Shown here piece by piece: positions 51,651-61,732 of a DNA stretch of 64,000 nucleotides. A model generated the notes under the pieces. The model made no database searches and was not told where the DNA came from. It was given only the letters and a program-made list of their open reading frames with translations. Source of the DNA: Lithodes maja (Eukaryota; Arthropoda; Malacostraca; Decapoda; Lithodidae); assembly GCA_037953745.1 (NCBI GenBank), contig JBAKBP010006558.1, forward strand, positions 1 to 64,000, written 5' to 3'. The position numbers and the translations under genes were made by a program. Within the stretch, counting starts at the first letter, position 1, and every line of letters starts with the position of its first letter.

Positions 51651-51762
51651 GGCATGTTCGTCAATGATGGAGGGGCCACTAATAAATTATAGGTTTGACT
51701 CCTGTAAGGAGATAAAGAAAACCTAATATTTAGTAGTGGCCCCGTAATCATTTACGACTGGG
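51651..51762. repeat. DIRS-2w internal complementary region
   Basis: Reverse complement of the left end (GGCATGTTCGTCAATGATGG to CCACTAATAAAT) joined to the reverse complement of the right end (TATAGGTTTGACTCCTGTAA to GGCCCCGTAATCATT). The junction CCACTAATAAATTATAGG is also present in the DIRS remnant at 61733-62285. Confidence 0.86.
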
Positions 51763-51829
51763 GCCCTCCCGACCGTCCCCTTCCCATTCGTTGATGTATT
51801 GAGGATTTTGGTTTACTTGATATGTCAGT

Positions 51830-52135
51830 GAAGGAGGAATGACGCCTGAATCAGCGTCTGGTCAGAGATCCACACAAGTACATCCACGATATGATGGAAA
51901 GCTTATTAGATAGTTATTCTTATTTTCTTTTTCTTTTTATTTTTTACGAAGTTTTTTCGTAGTGAGAACCCAATTCATAATGACTGAAGCCATGAGTGAG
52001 GTCGCGTGCGCTCATGATGAAGGCTCCTCAGTTTTTTTTTTTAAAATGCTCTGCGCGGTAGATTCAAACTACGGCGGATTAGTGTTTGAAGAGGATGCCT
52101 TATGTAATAGGCATGTTCGTCAATGATTACGGGGC
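51830..52135. repeat. DIRS-2w right terminal inverted repeat
   Basis: Complement of 39250-39554. The sequence from 52136 to 52188 is the right-end extension found again in the internal complementary region. Confidence 0.87.
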
Positions 52136-52705
52136 CACTACTAAATATTAGGTTTTCTTTATCTCCTTACAGGAGTCAAACCTATATTAGTTACTTTGGT
52201 AAAATTCAAATAATTGGCGGTCCGACACTCATACACTATTCCCGCCAAAACCCTGGTGAGCGAAACTGGCACTATAGGCCAGTGAATTATCCCTATGGGG
52301 CTAGTTAATTTTATTTAGAGGACACACCACTTATAATATAAATTGAAATGGAACTCAGTGACCGCTGAGTCTTATAGACCAAATTAAACCATGAGTACAA
52401 GTTATTCTTAAACTTAAAGCATGTTAAAATTAACAAAATATAAGGAGCGACAAAGGTGTAATGTATATCATATACTGTATAGAAACTACACCTAAAAACT
52501 TACTTATACTACCTCAAAATGTAGCCCCAAAAACATAGAACAAGCAGCACTAAGAATAAAATCCTGAAGTAATCTGGGAAGGTTTATATATCCCAACATG
52601 TAATACAACTCATATCCCTGAATAAGGCAACGACCAACACCTCAGCAGCTGAAGACCACAACCCAGGTAATCAGCTCTCAAACGAACACACAGTAGCTCG
52701 TAACA

Positions 52706-52717
52706 CTCTCCTCCTAA
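52706..52717 (-). other. Polypurine tract before the 3' LTR
   Basis: On the minus strand TTAGGAGGAGAG directly precedes the TGTTACGAG start of the LTR, the expected primer site for plus-strand DNA synthesis. Confidence 0.6.
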
Positions 52718-52769
52718 CTAAAGGAAATGATTTTTTTTTTGTAACACAGAACATTTTCATGATTCATCT

Positions 52770-54165
52770 CTACATACTCCTTGATAGCAAATCAGGCACA
52801 ATGTTATCCTTCCCCTTAATGTGAACTATATTTAAATCAAATTCTTGCAATAGAAGACTCCATCTGGTAAGTCTCTGATTTTTGTTCTGAAACTTGTTAA
52901 GATACTTTAGGGGGTGATGATCCGTATAGACGGTAAGATTATCGTCTGAAGGACCAACATAGGGACTATAGAATTGCAGAGCTAGAATCAAAGCAAGGAG
53001 CTCTCTCAATTACAGAATAATTTAATTGGACCTGGTTGAACTTCTTGCTGTAATAGCTAACAGGTCTCTCTGCACCCTCCTCGTCCTCTTGAAGCAGAAC
53101 TGCACCAGCACCAACATTGCTGGCATCTATAGCTAATTTGAATGGTTTGTCAAAATTAGGGGCTATCAAGAAGGGGGTAGAGGACATGGTTAGCTTTAAC
53201 AATTTATAGGCATCATCGCAGTTCTCCGACCACTTGAACTTCTTGTCTTTCTTTAACAAGTCCGTCAAAGGAGACAGAAAAATTGCTAATAAACATGCGA
53301 TAATACCCCGCCATCCCCAACACTCTTCTCACTTCTTTTCGGTTGCGAGGAGGAGGCATCTCACATATAGCTTCGACCTTGGCCTTAGGAGGAGCCACAG
53401 TACCTCGTCCCACTACGTAACCCAGGTATTCCACCTGCGCACGGACGAACTCACACTTGCTCAACTTGACCACATGGTTAGCATCTTTCAGGGCCTGTAG
53501 CAAAGACATTAGTCGTAGAAGGTGCTCTTCCCAAGTGTCGCTGTAAACCATGAGATCATCTATATAAGCCACACATCCCTCCAAATTATCAGTTAGTTTG
53601 TTCATCAATCTTTGAAAAGTTGCACTAGCATTCTTCATCCCAAATGGCATTACTTTACATTTATATGTCCCCCCCCCCCCATAGTCACAAAACAAGATAC
53701 TTCTTGAGCTCTCTCCGTGAGTGGCACCTGCCAGAACCCTTTTAACAAGTCTAATTTTGAAATGTATTTAGCTTTTCCTACAGTGTCAATGCAATGGTCT
53801 ACTCTAGGCAAAGGATAACTGTCGGTTTTTGAGACCTTGTTTAGCACACGATAGTCTATACAAAATCTCACTGACCCACCTGGCTTACTAACAAGGGTGA
53901 CAGGGGCAGACCATTCACTCGTGCAAGGTTCCACCATCCCTTGCTCCAGAAGGTAGTCGATCTCATCCCTGATGACCTTGTCCTTCTTTGGATTCACACG
54001 GTAGGGGCGCTGTTTAACTGGGATGGCTCCTTCAGGGTCGACGTCGTGGGTGATGAGAGTCGTCCTACAGGAGAGTCTCTGAACACCTCCTGGACTTGGC
54101 CCAGTAGTGTTTCTAACTCCCTCCTCTCTTGACTCTCTAAGTGGGACAACTTCTCGGGTAGACAC
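52770..54165 (-). pseudogene. Gmr1-like RT/RNase H, frameshifted
   Basis: RT starts near 54110 (HDVDPEGAIPVKQRPYRVN, LLEQGMVEPC) after a frameshift relative to the gag-PR-IN frame. SKLDLLKGFWQVPL has the first catalytic Asp. A shift in a G run near 53670 precedes KVMPFGMKNASATFQRLMN and YIDDLMVYS (about 53560). Further shifts fall near 53285 (SNFSV to PLTDLLKK) and near 53005 in RNase H (LAIDASNVGAGAVL, then YTDHHPLKYL and VPDLLSR). Four frame breaks mean no functional RT; upstream domains are intact. Confidence 0.83.
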
Positions 54166-57100
54166 TCAAGGTAGCCTCTATTGTCCGTCCAGTCCAAGTC
54201 AGCTGCGTCTGTTCTCACTTTCTCCCTCTCTTCCTGCCAACTGTCCTGATTTCCGCCAGTTATTACCACAGCTACGCCATCTGGTTCTGATACTGGTGTC
54301 TCCTCGTTTTCCCTTTTGTTGTACTTCTTCAACATATTGATGTGGCAATTCCTCTCTTTCTTCCTGCGGTCGGGAGTGGCTATTATGTAGTTCACCGGAG
54401 AGATCTTCTTCAACACTTTAAAGGGACCCGAAAACTTGCATGACAAAGGGCTTCCCGACATAGGTAGAAACATCAGTACTTCTTCTCCCGGAGAGAAACT
54501 GCGCTCCTTCGACCCCCTGTCGTACCTCCTCTTCGTCTTGTCTTGAGTCTTCTCTAAATTTCTTCCTGCCAACTCCCACGCCTTCTTCAGTCTCTCCTTC
54601 ATCTCAACAACCGTTCTTAGAGGTGAATTGCTCCCTTCTTCATTTCTCCACGTCTCCTTGATTACACGTAGAGGACCTCTCACCTCGTAGGCAAACATTA
54701 ACTCGAATGGGCTGAATCCGAGGCTCTCGTTGGGCACCTCCCTTATGGCGAATAGTACAAGAGGAAGTCCAGTATCCCAATTCTTCTTTTCTTCCTCACA
54801 ATACTTTCTCAGGGTGGACTTCAAAGTTTGATGGAATCTCTCCAGAGCTCCTTGGGATTGAGGATGGTATGGAGAAGAGTAGATCTGTTGAATGTCTAAC
54901 TCCTGGAGAATTTGTTGCAATATCTGGGAGGTAAAGTTGCTCCCCTGGTCGGATTGAATCTCTCTCGGCAACCCAAACCTAGTGAAGTACTTGATCATCT
55001 CCCTCGCAATGGTTTTCGCTTTTATGTTTCTGAGTGGTATTGCCTCTGGGAATCTGGTAGCCGCATCCATCAAGGTGAATATATACTCGTTGCCACTGCT
55101 CGTTTTAGGAAGGGGACCCACCACATCGATGATAACTCGGTCAAAAGGTTCTTCATATATGGGCATGGCAATAAGGGGAGCGTTCTTGATGACCTGGTTC
55201 GGTTTTCCTGCTCTCTGACACACATCACATGACCGACACCATTCTGCCACGTCTCTCTTGATGCCAGACCAGTAGAAGTTCCTCATCAATCGATCCAAGG
55301 TCTTTCTCGTCCCCATGTGGGCTGCCATCCTGCCTTCGTGAGCCAGGCACACCAACTCTCTCCGTAGCGTCCTGGGTACCACTATCTGTTCCAATGTCCT
55401 CCAGGTCTCATCCTCCTTCTCACAGTCCCTGGGAACGTAGGACCTCACCAGTACACCGTCGTTGGACACGCTATATTTGGACCCTGGATCCTCTTCTGCC
55501 GACAACCACAGGTCCTTCAGGCTCTCATCTTCCCTCTGCTGTTTCTTGAAGTTAAAGGCTTGGGATATAAGATTAGCTTGGGGATTAAGATTATCTTGGG
55601 AATTAAGATTAGCTTGGCTTGAGGGATTAAATAACCCAGAAATGCCCAACCCCATTTCTGAGTCCTCAAGTCTAGCTTTCTCCTCTAACTTCTTCCTTTC
55701 AGCTTGAGCCCTAGTGGTCACACATACTGGAAAGAGATCTTGGTTCTCTTCCACATACAATTCAGTCTCCTTACTTTCTCTGGCTCTCACAGATACTATA
55801 GGCACGACCTTGACTCTCCCTCCCGCAAGATCATTACCCAGTAAAACATCCACACCCTCTATGGGAAGGACATCTAGAACTGCCAGTTCAGCCTTTCCAG
55901 AGTACAGCTCACATTCTAGGTTCACCTCTACTAGGGGCGCGGATACCGAACCACCTACACCTGTCAATATGATATACTGTTCACTGTCTGGACAACTCTC
56001 TAGTGCTCCTCTCCTCACAAGTGTGCGGGATGCTCCTGTATCCCTCAGGATAGCCACTGAATTTTCTGACTCTCCTACATTTACAAGACCCTTAGATCTG
56101 AATTTCGCATAGTCATCACTATCAGTTTTCACAGGCTTACTTCTGATAAAAGCTACTGTCTTGGGATCTTTCAGATAAGCTTCTCTACTACCTTTCATTT
56201 CCTTCTGTCTAGAATAGCAATTTCGAGCAATATGACCAGGTTTGTGACAATAGAAGCAAGACCTGGATTCGGTTGTACCCTTGACACCCTGAGTCCTTGT
56301 CTTTACTCCCTTTGATTCACCATCTGTTGCCACGTTTGTGACATTTGATTTTATATGCCCACAATGGTTCGTTTGTTTGTCGAGATTTACTTTATTTCCC
56401 ACTGTTTTGACATTAGTACCTGTGGAATTCTTGTGGGTCAGATAATACTTGTCGGCCAAGACGGCAGCATCCGCCGGGTCAGTGATATCATTGTCTGCCA
56501 AGTGCATTTTAATCTCCCTAGGCAAAAATTGGCAAAAGTTTTCATGAAGTACTACATTGTAAAGGCTCTGATAGTCCTCCATGACCTCGGTGGAATGCAA
56601 CCATCTTTCTAGCGCCTTCTTCATGTCATGCAAATGTTGAGCAAAAGTTACGCTAGTGTCTTTCTTCATTTCTCTAAATTTTAACCTATATGCTTCTGGT
56701 ACTAATTCATAAGCCCTCAACACCTTTTCCTTGACTATTTGGTAATTCATACTATCTTCAAAGCTAATTGCTGTGTAGGCGTCTGAAGCTCTGCCCTTCA
56801 GAACAGACTGTAGTAGTAGTGCCCACTTGTCTCTGGGCCACTCCATATTACTTGCCAGTCTCTCAAAGGCAAGGAAGTATCCCGTCGGATCTCCCTCATC
56901 AAACGGTGGCACCATTCTGACATTTTTTGTAACGTCGAATCTCGGTGTAGGGCCAACATCACGTCCAGCACCTCTACCACCTACATTGTCATGTCTGCGA
57001 TTTCTCAATCGTTCACTCTCCAGGGTTACCCTCTCACATTCCAGTTTTGTCTGGATTACCTTGAGCCTCATTGACTCAAGTCTGTATGCCTCAGACAATT

Positions 57101-57380
57101 CAAAGTCGTCAGCCGTACGTGAGAGCGTCCCATCGTCCTCCAGAGGAGTCTCAACTCTTGCGAGCCCTTGTGGAGTAAACCCAGAGAAGTAATTTGACTC
57201 CTGGTCATAGAGTTCCTGCATGACCGTTTCCAAAACCCTCTCTCGAGAGTCCTCAGAACTTATGTTAATCTTTATCGCACCAGCCAGTATACGAAGCTCG
57301 GAGAGGTTAAGTGTGCGAACCAACTCTGGTGTGTGTGCCGTGAGGAATGATTCTACATTATCTTCAGTTAGACCCGCCAT
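53994..57380 (-). CDS. Gmr1-like gag-protease-integrase polyprotein
   Basis: 1128 codons from ATG 57380 without a stop. Gag: a helical N terminus, then a capsid region (VPPFDEGDPTGYFLAFERLA, VPEAYRLKFREMKK, CQFLPREIKMHL) resembling the SCAN domain, and one zinc knuckle (CFYCHKPGHIARNC, about residue 373). Protease: RDTGASRTLV (about 447) and VLLGNDLAGG. Integrase: H-H-C-C finger (HEGRMAAH, CRSCDVC), catalytic D (IIDVVGP), D (QSDQGSNF) and E (GALERFHQ) with 35 residues between the second and third, and a GPF-type C-terminal module. RT follows instead of preceding integrase. The last ~15 residues are out-of-frame readthrough. Confidence 0.85.
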   Translation of the reverse strand: MAGLTEDNVESFLTAHTPELVRTLNLSELRILAGAIKINISSEDSRERVLETVMQELYDQESNYFSGFTPQGLARVETPLEDDGTLSRTADDFELSEAYRLESMRLKVIQTKLECERVTLESERLRNRRHDNVGGRGAGRDVGPTPRFDVTKNVRMVPPFDEGDPTGYFLAFERLASNMEWPRDKWALLLQSVLKGRASDAYTAISFEDSMNYQIVKEKVLRAYELVPEAYRLKFREMKKDTSVTFAQHLHDMKKALERWLHSTEVMEDYQSLYNVVLHENFCQFLPREIKMHLADNDITDPADAAVLADKYYLTHKNSTGTNVKTVGNKVNLDKQTNHCGHIKSNVTNVATDGESKGVKTRTQGVKGTTESRSCFYCHKPGHIARNCYSRQKEMKGSREAYLKDPKTVAFIRSKPVKTDSDDYAKFRSKGLVNVGESENSVAILRDTGASRTLVRRGALESCPDSEQYIILTGVGGSVSAPLVEVNLECELYSGKAELAVLDVLPIEGVDVLLGNDLAGGRVKVVPIVSVRARESKETELYVEENQDLFPVCVTTRAQAERKKLEEKARLEDSEMGLGISGLFNPSSQANLNSQDNLNPQANLISQAFNFKKQQREDESLKDLWLSAEEDPGSKYSVSNDGVLVRSYVPRDCEKEDETWRTLEQIVVPRTLRRELVCLAHEGRMAAHMGTRKTLDRLMRNFYWSGIKRDVAEWCRSCDVCQRAGKPNQVIKNAPLIAMPIYEEPFDRVIIDVVGPLPKTSSGNEYIFTLMDAATRFPEAIPLRNIKAKTIAREMIKYFTRFGLPREIQSDQGSNFTSQILQQILQELDIQQIYSSPYHPQSQGALERFHQTLKSTLRKYCEEEKKNWDTGLPLVLFAIREVPNESLGFSPFELMFAYEVRGPLRVIKETWRNEEGSNSPLRTVVEMKERLKKAWELAGRNLEKTQDKTKRRYDRGSKERSFSPGEEVLMFLPMSGSPLSCKFSGPFKVLKKISPVNYIIATPDRRKKERNCHINMLKKYNKRENEETPVSEPDGVAVVITGGNQDSWQEEREKVRTDAADLDWTDNRGYLECLPEKLSHLESQERRELETLLGQVQEVFRDSPVGRLSSPTTSTLKEPSQLNSAPTV

Positions 57381-57646
57381 TTTATGAGTGAAATTCCTAA
57401 CCTATATATGATACAGTATGCAAAGTTTACTCAACACTTGACATGACACGAAACAATCTCATCAAAGAAGAATACCTAGCTGAGTTCCAATGTCTCCAGT
57501 CAATTGTGTTACACCTTATACACGCTCATGGTTATCACAATGCCTCAATAAACACTTGCAAGGTATAGTTAGATTGTTTCTGGTATGTATATATATATAA
57601 ACTACTTTACCCAACTACTTCATAGTATGGAACCTGGTTAAAGGAT

Positions 57647-57664
57647 CCTGGCCAAAGGTCGCCA
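57647..57664 (-). other. Primer-binding site of the Gmr1-like element
   Basis: On the minus strand TGGCGACCTTTGGCCAGG lies four bases after the 5' LTR. TGG at its start pairs with a tRNA CCA end; the matching tRNA would end GGTCGCCA. The identity of the tRNA is not determined. Confidence 0.55.
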
Positions 57665-58863
57665 GTTCTGTTACAACCCCCTTCGTATTCAGACCTAATT
57701 AGTTATCGGGTCTGAGGGTCAAGGTGGTCATAAGGGCACGGGTGCGCAACAGAACACAAAAAAACATATGAATCCTAGACTGTAGAAGATGAGCCTATCA
57801 CAGGTCTCCAAGTCGGATCCAAAATCAGGTCGCTTAAGAGGTCGCCATTTCTGTCTTATACTTCAAAGCAGAATTGGAACCTGGCAAGAGGTCGCTAAAT
57901 GCCGTGGCATTAACTTCAAACAAAACCAGAAATTATCTAACTACAGGTTATGGAACAACACTCGTCTCTTGCACATGTTAGTATATAATCGTATTTATTC
58001 TTGCAGAAGATGCACTATAAATCATGTAGATGTCAATTAATATTCAAGGTCTAATTTGATTATGATATCAGCACAATAGCTATGTAAGACTAATGACGTT
58101 TCAATGATTGCTTAGAGGAACATGATAGAAAACTGCTTTACATTAACCACTATAGTTCTTGATCAAGATTAGATTGGGGTAACTGTCCCGCACCACAATA
58201 TCTCAATAAACTGAAAGTACAACTTGACTTCCTACAACATCTTAGCTAACAGTAAATAATAATTCCACACATTCTTCTAGGTCATAAGAATTACACTCGC
58301 TCAACGATGCACTAGTATTGACCTCAGATATCAGCCAAATATATATAAATCGTGATTCTACAGTACTCTAAAACTTCAATAGATAAAACAAAAATATTCA
58401 AGACCACTGCAGCGTTAGCAATTATAATTCGAAGTAGCCAGATGGAAACATCTGTTGCTCATACTTTAATAATATGCACCAAGAAATGTCTACATCTCAC
58501 TATCCCTTGACCGCGTCATTTATATTCACCAATGCATACACAACTAAACATATAATATAAGATCACCAAATCTTGTTACAAAGCACACAATATGAGACTG
58601 GAACACGGAATTCACCAAGCTGCGTTGTCACTGTGCTATTAAAAAAAAAAAAAAAAAAAACAATCTGTACTGCTTACGTTAAATTATCAAGCACTAATAT
58701 TTAAATAAATATCATCGCTGTGTATTCTTCAATGATAAGGGTATCATAAGGCACTATAATAACTCTACCAGTATTAACAAACCGCCAAGAGGATCCAACA
58801 GATGATATATATCCTCACGGCACCTCACACACACAAGTACGTTCCTCCCGAGCTCCGCTAACT

Positions 58864-58917
58864 GACTGATCTCTCGAAGCGGTCCGCCACAACCTTTATA
58901 GCCTCTTGATGACGTCA
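58864..58917 (-). promoter_or_regulatory. CRE-TATA-Inr core promoter in the 5' LTR
   Basis: TGACGTCA (58910-58917), TATAAA (58895-58900) and TCAGTC (58864-58869), conserved with the left LTR. Transcription would start near 58867, giving a U3 of about 0.95 kb without the MITE and an R-U5 of about 1.2 kb. Confidence 0.58.
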
Positions 58918-59245
58918 CGGAGCTAACATTCAAACACGGCGCGATATTCGAATTCGAATGTCAAATTGGCAAAGTTAGTCTACTAATATTGGTACATACT
59001 CTAAATTAACTTACTTAAAGATAATGAAGACTATGTCACAACACAGCTTGATAGATTTCGCTTCGATCCATGAATAGCCTAACCTGTCAGGCGATCGAAC
59101 TAATACATATATTAACAATAAACAATGAGACACCAAGGGTGCACCAGCCATTCTGCATATCTTTGTCTGGTTTACTCTTGATATCACTCAACAAACACAC
59201 CAGTATACATCCTATCACATACACAGGGTATAGGCACATGCTTAA

Positions 59246-59725
59246 CCCTCCAGCCACGGTTATGTATTATATATATATTCATCGAAAACCGGGTGTTTTG
59301 GCCGAAAAACGTCTAGGCTAGGCTACCGTATATTCGTTAATCAGACTGCTTCCCGCATTCCCGCGCATCCCCAAGCGTAGCTGTGTTATTTACCTGTAGA
59401 ATGGCATTAAGTAGAGCTCTCTAAGTCAACTGGGTGAGCTGTGATGATGATTTCATTGGAGATAACTTTATGGCCAAACCAGCCACTTTACACCACTTTT
59501 CGATACTGAACAACAACATACAGGCACACACGAACAAGCGACGCTCTCCTTCTTGTGGCCGGAGATGCGGAGCGTCGGTCCAGCCGGCTGTTGTTTACAT
59601 GCGTCGGACCGACGCCTCGCACACCAAGCTCACAGGCTGTGACGTCATGGGTGTTTAAGAGGCCTTCCGGGTTGCGTGGGCCAAGGTTTTTATGGGCGTT
59701 CAAGAGGTCATCCGGGTTGAAGGGG
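59246..59725. mobile_element. TTAA MITE (piggyBac-like target), copy 2, in LTR U3
   Basis: 480 bp flanked by TTAA (59242-59245 and 59726-59729); the left LTR shows the site without it. It begins CCCTCCAGCC and ends GGTTGAAGGGG. It is the same family as 47620-50842 but without the Tigger and with a different ~90 bp near the right end. Confidence 0.84.
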
Positions 59726-60299
59726 TTAAAGTCCAATAACGAGACGAACCATAGCTTATTAAGATCGACAAGCGAGTTTTAGTTACTTTGGTAAAATTCA
59801 AATAATTGGCGGTCCGACACTCATACACTATTCCCGCCAAAACCCTGGTGAGCGAAACTGGCACTATAGGCCAGTGAATTATCCCTATGGGGCTAGTTAA
59901 TTTTATTTAGAGGACACACCACTTATAATATAAATTGAAATGGAACTCACAGTGACCGCTGAGTCTTATAGACCAAATTAAACCATGAGTACAAGTTATT
60001 CTTAAACTTAAAGCATGTTAAAATTAACAAAATATAAGGAGCGACAAAGGTGTAATGTATATCATATACTGTATAGAAACTACACCTAAAAACTTACTTA
60101 TACTACCTCAAAATGTAGCCCCAAAAACATAGAACAAGCAGCACTAAGAATAAAATCCTGAAGTAATCTGGGAAGGTTAATATATCCCAACATGTAATAC
60201 AACTCATATCCCTGAATAAGGCAACGACCAACACCTCAGCAGGTGAAGGCCACAACCCAGGTAATCGGCTCTCAAACGAACACACAGTAGCTCGTAACA

Positions 60300-61256
60300 C
60301 AGATGAGAACAACAGTAAGGGGGAAATCGTCAAACTGGACTCAAATTACGAGTGGAGTACCACAAGGATCTGTCCTAGCCCCAATCATGTTTTTAATATT
60401 TGTAAATGACTTACCTGAGGGACTAACAAGCTACATGAGCATGTTTGCGGACGATGCTAAGCTGCTTAAAACGATCAGAACCCAGGAGGATTGCCTTGAA
60501 CTCCAATCAGATTTGCAAAAGATCCATGAATAGAGCATCAAATGGAATATGGAGTTCAATGCAGGAAAATGTAAGACTCTAGAAATGGGTAAAAGCAAGT
60601 ACAGACCTAGAAAAGATTATAAACTAGGAAACGAAGTGATTCCCAAAGCAGAAAAAGAAAAAGACTTGGGGATAGAATTTAAGGCTAACATGTCTCCGGA
60701 AAGCCACGTAAATAAGATAGTGAGAGAATCACTAGCACTATTGGCAAATATCAGGATGTCTTTCAATTATCTTAATGAAAACACCATGAAACAAATAATA
60801 ACGGCAATAATAAGACCCAGGATGGAATATGCATCTGTAGTGTGGTCCCCTCACATGAAGAAACATATCCACAAAATTGAGAGGGTACAGAGAGCAGCTA
60901 CGAGGATGATCCCAGGTTTGGAAAATTTGGAGTACCAAGAGAGGCTCGAGAGATTGAATCTACCTACACTGGAACAGAGAAGGAAACGAGGACAGCAAAT
61001 TCAGATATACAAATGTGTTAGAGGTATTGACAAAATCAACCAAGAAAACTTCATAGAGAGGGATGGAGGTGAGAGAACAAGAGGTCACAGCTACAAACTG
61101 AAAGTGCCTAATAGTAAATCCGATCTGAAAAGTAAAAGATTTCCTACCAACTCGATTAGTGGGTGGAACAAATTGCCAGCCGAAGTAGTGTCTGCACCAT
61201 CAGTGCATAGTTTCAAAGCACGGTATGACAAATATATCTTAGGAGGCGGGAATTAA
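60300..61256 (+). pseudogene. LINE A5 ORF2, second half of RT
   Basis: Resumes RT at MRTTVRGKSSNW directly after the LTR element, with VPQGSVLAP and FADD. A TGG to TAG nonsense at 60531-60533 interrupts (IHEWS); the rest to 61256 is open and has the standard C terminus. The hairpin, one 15-bp tail unit and ACACAC end the copy at 61300. Confidence 0.85.
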
Positions 61257-61300
61257 CGAGCATGCTCACTCCCGCAAATACAACTAGTGTAAGTACACAC

Positions 61301-61732
61301 AAGACATTTACATAAGCAGACGGGCAGTTATTAATATGAAAGACAAATTAGTAATAAAAGAGAGAATATATAATTGTAAAATTAAATAGTAAAAAACAGT
61401 AGCTGCAATAATGATGATGGAGTGAGAGAGGAATATTGTACTGTACTGTATGTTAACAAAAACTGACATTTGGGTTATGCTGAAGTGGAAGTTATGTGAT
61501 TGATAATGGAGAGAGAGAGAGAGAGAGAGACCAACCATTCTTGGGACTCCACATGTTCCATGTGGTTCCTTGCAATACCATGGTCTCGCAACGGTTTTTC
61601 ATTGCTGAGGAACAAAATATGTGCTCCAAAGCAAAAAGGATGAGCTTGAATAGGATTGAATGGAGAATGCTTGTTAATAGATGAGTGATAACATGGTCAT
61701 AGGCAAAGGGGGTCGGGTGCCACTTGGACTAG
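61301..61732. other. Stretch with no recognised gene or element
   Basis: AT-rich sequence with a GA run at 61506-61530. I see no coding potential or similarity to the elements around it. It may be the host sequence into which the array grew. Confidence 0.4.

Larger units (their letters stand above)
39237..52188 (+). mobile_element. DIRS-like element DIRS-2w in the LTR
   Basis: Inserted in the U3 part of the left LTR; the right LTR shows the empty site near 59779. ATT occurs at both boundaries (39237-39239, 52186-52188) and there is no longer duplication. About 300-bp terminal inverted repeats and an internal complementary region are present. Plus-strand coding order is gag, RT/RNase H, recombinase. 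Nested inside are a TA MITE (45692-46746) and a TTAA MITE (47620-50842) holding a Tigger. The element's own length is about 8.6 kb. Gag and RT are intact; the recombinase is disrupted. Confidence 0.88.
37617..52705 (-). repeat. Left LTR (3' LTR), split by DIRS-2w
   Basis: LTR sequence is present at 37617-39236 and 52189-52705, with the DIRS element between. On the coding strand this is the 3' LTR. It matches the other LTR nearly base for base in the parts I compared, apart from the DIRS and MITE insertions. Confidence 0.87.
37617..60299 (-). mobile_element. Gmr1-like Ty3/gypsy LTR retrotransposon
   Basis: Flanked by CAGA (37613-37616 and 60300-60303) inside LINE A5. LTRs begin TGTTACAAC and end CGTAACA on the plus strand; their own length without nested insertions is about 2.14 kb each. 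The internal region (52706-57668) encodes gag-PR-IN and then RT-RNase H on the minus strand. Integrase upstream of RT is unusual for gypsy elements and characteristic of Gmr1-like ones. The LTRs remain very similar. The left LTR is interrupted by a DIRS element and the right by a MITE. The element's own sequence totals about 9.2 kb. Confidence 0.88.
57669..60299 (-). repeat. Right LTR (5' LTR), carrying a TTAA MITE
   Basis: Starts TGTTACAACCCCC and ends CTCGTAACA on the plus strand. It is about 2.14 kb without the MITE at 59246-59725. On the coding strand this is the promoter-bearing 5' LTR. It preserves the DIRS-2w empty site (GCGAGTTTTAGTTAC) near 59779. Confidence 0.88.
25323..61300 (+). 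mobile_element. LINE family A, copy A5, dispersed by nested insertions
   Basis: One LINE copy in four pieces: 25323-26536 (end of 5' UTR, ORF1, start of EN), 35473-36795 (EN and linker), 37232-37616 (RT first half) and 60300-61300 (RT second half, hairpin, tail). The pieces join in order and register when the DIRS element (26537-35472), the SINE-like element (36796-37231) and the Gmr1-like element (37617-60299) are removed. About 4 kb of LINE is spread over 36 kb. It starts at the AC tail of A4, slightly 5'-truncated in the UTR. Confidence 0.87.
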
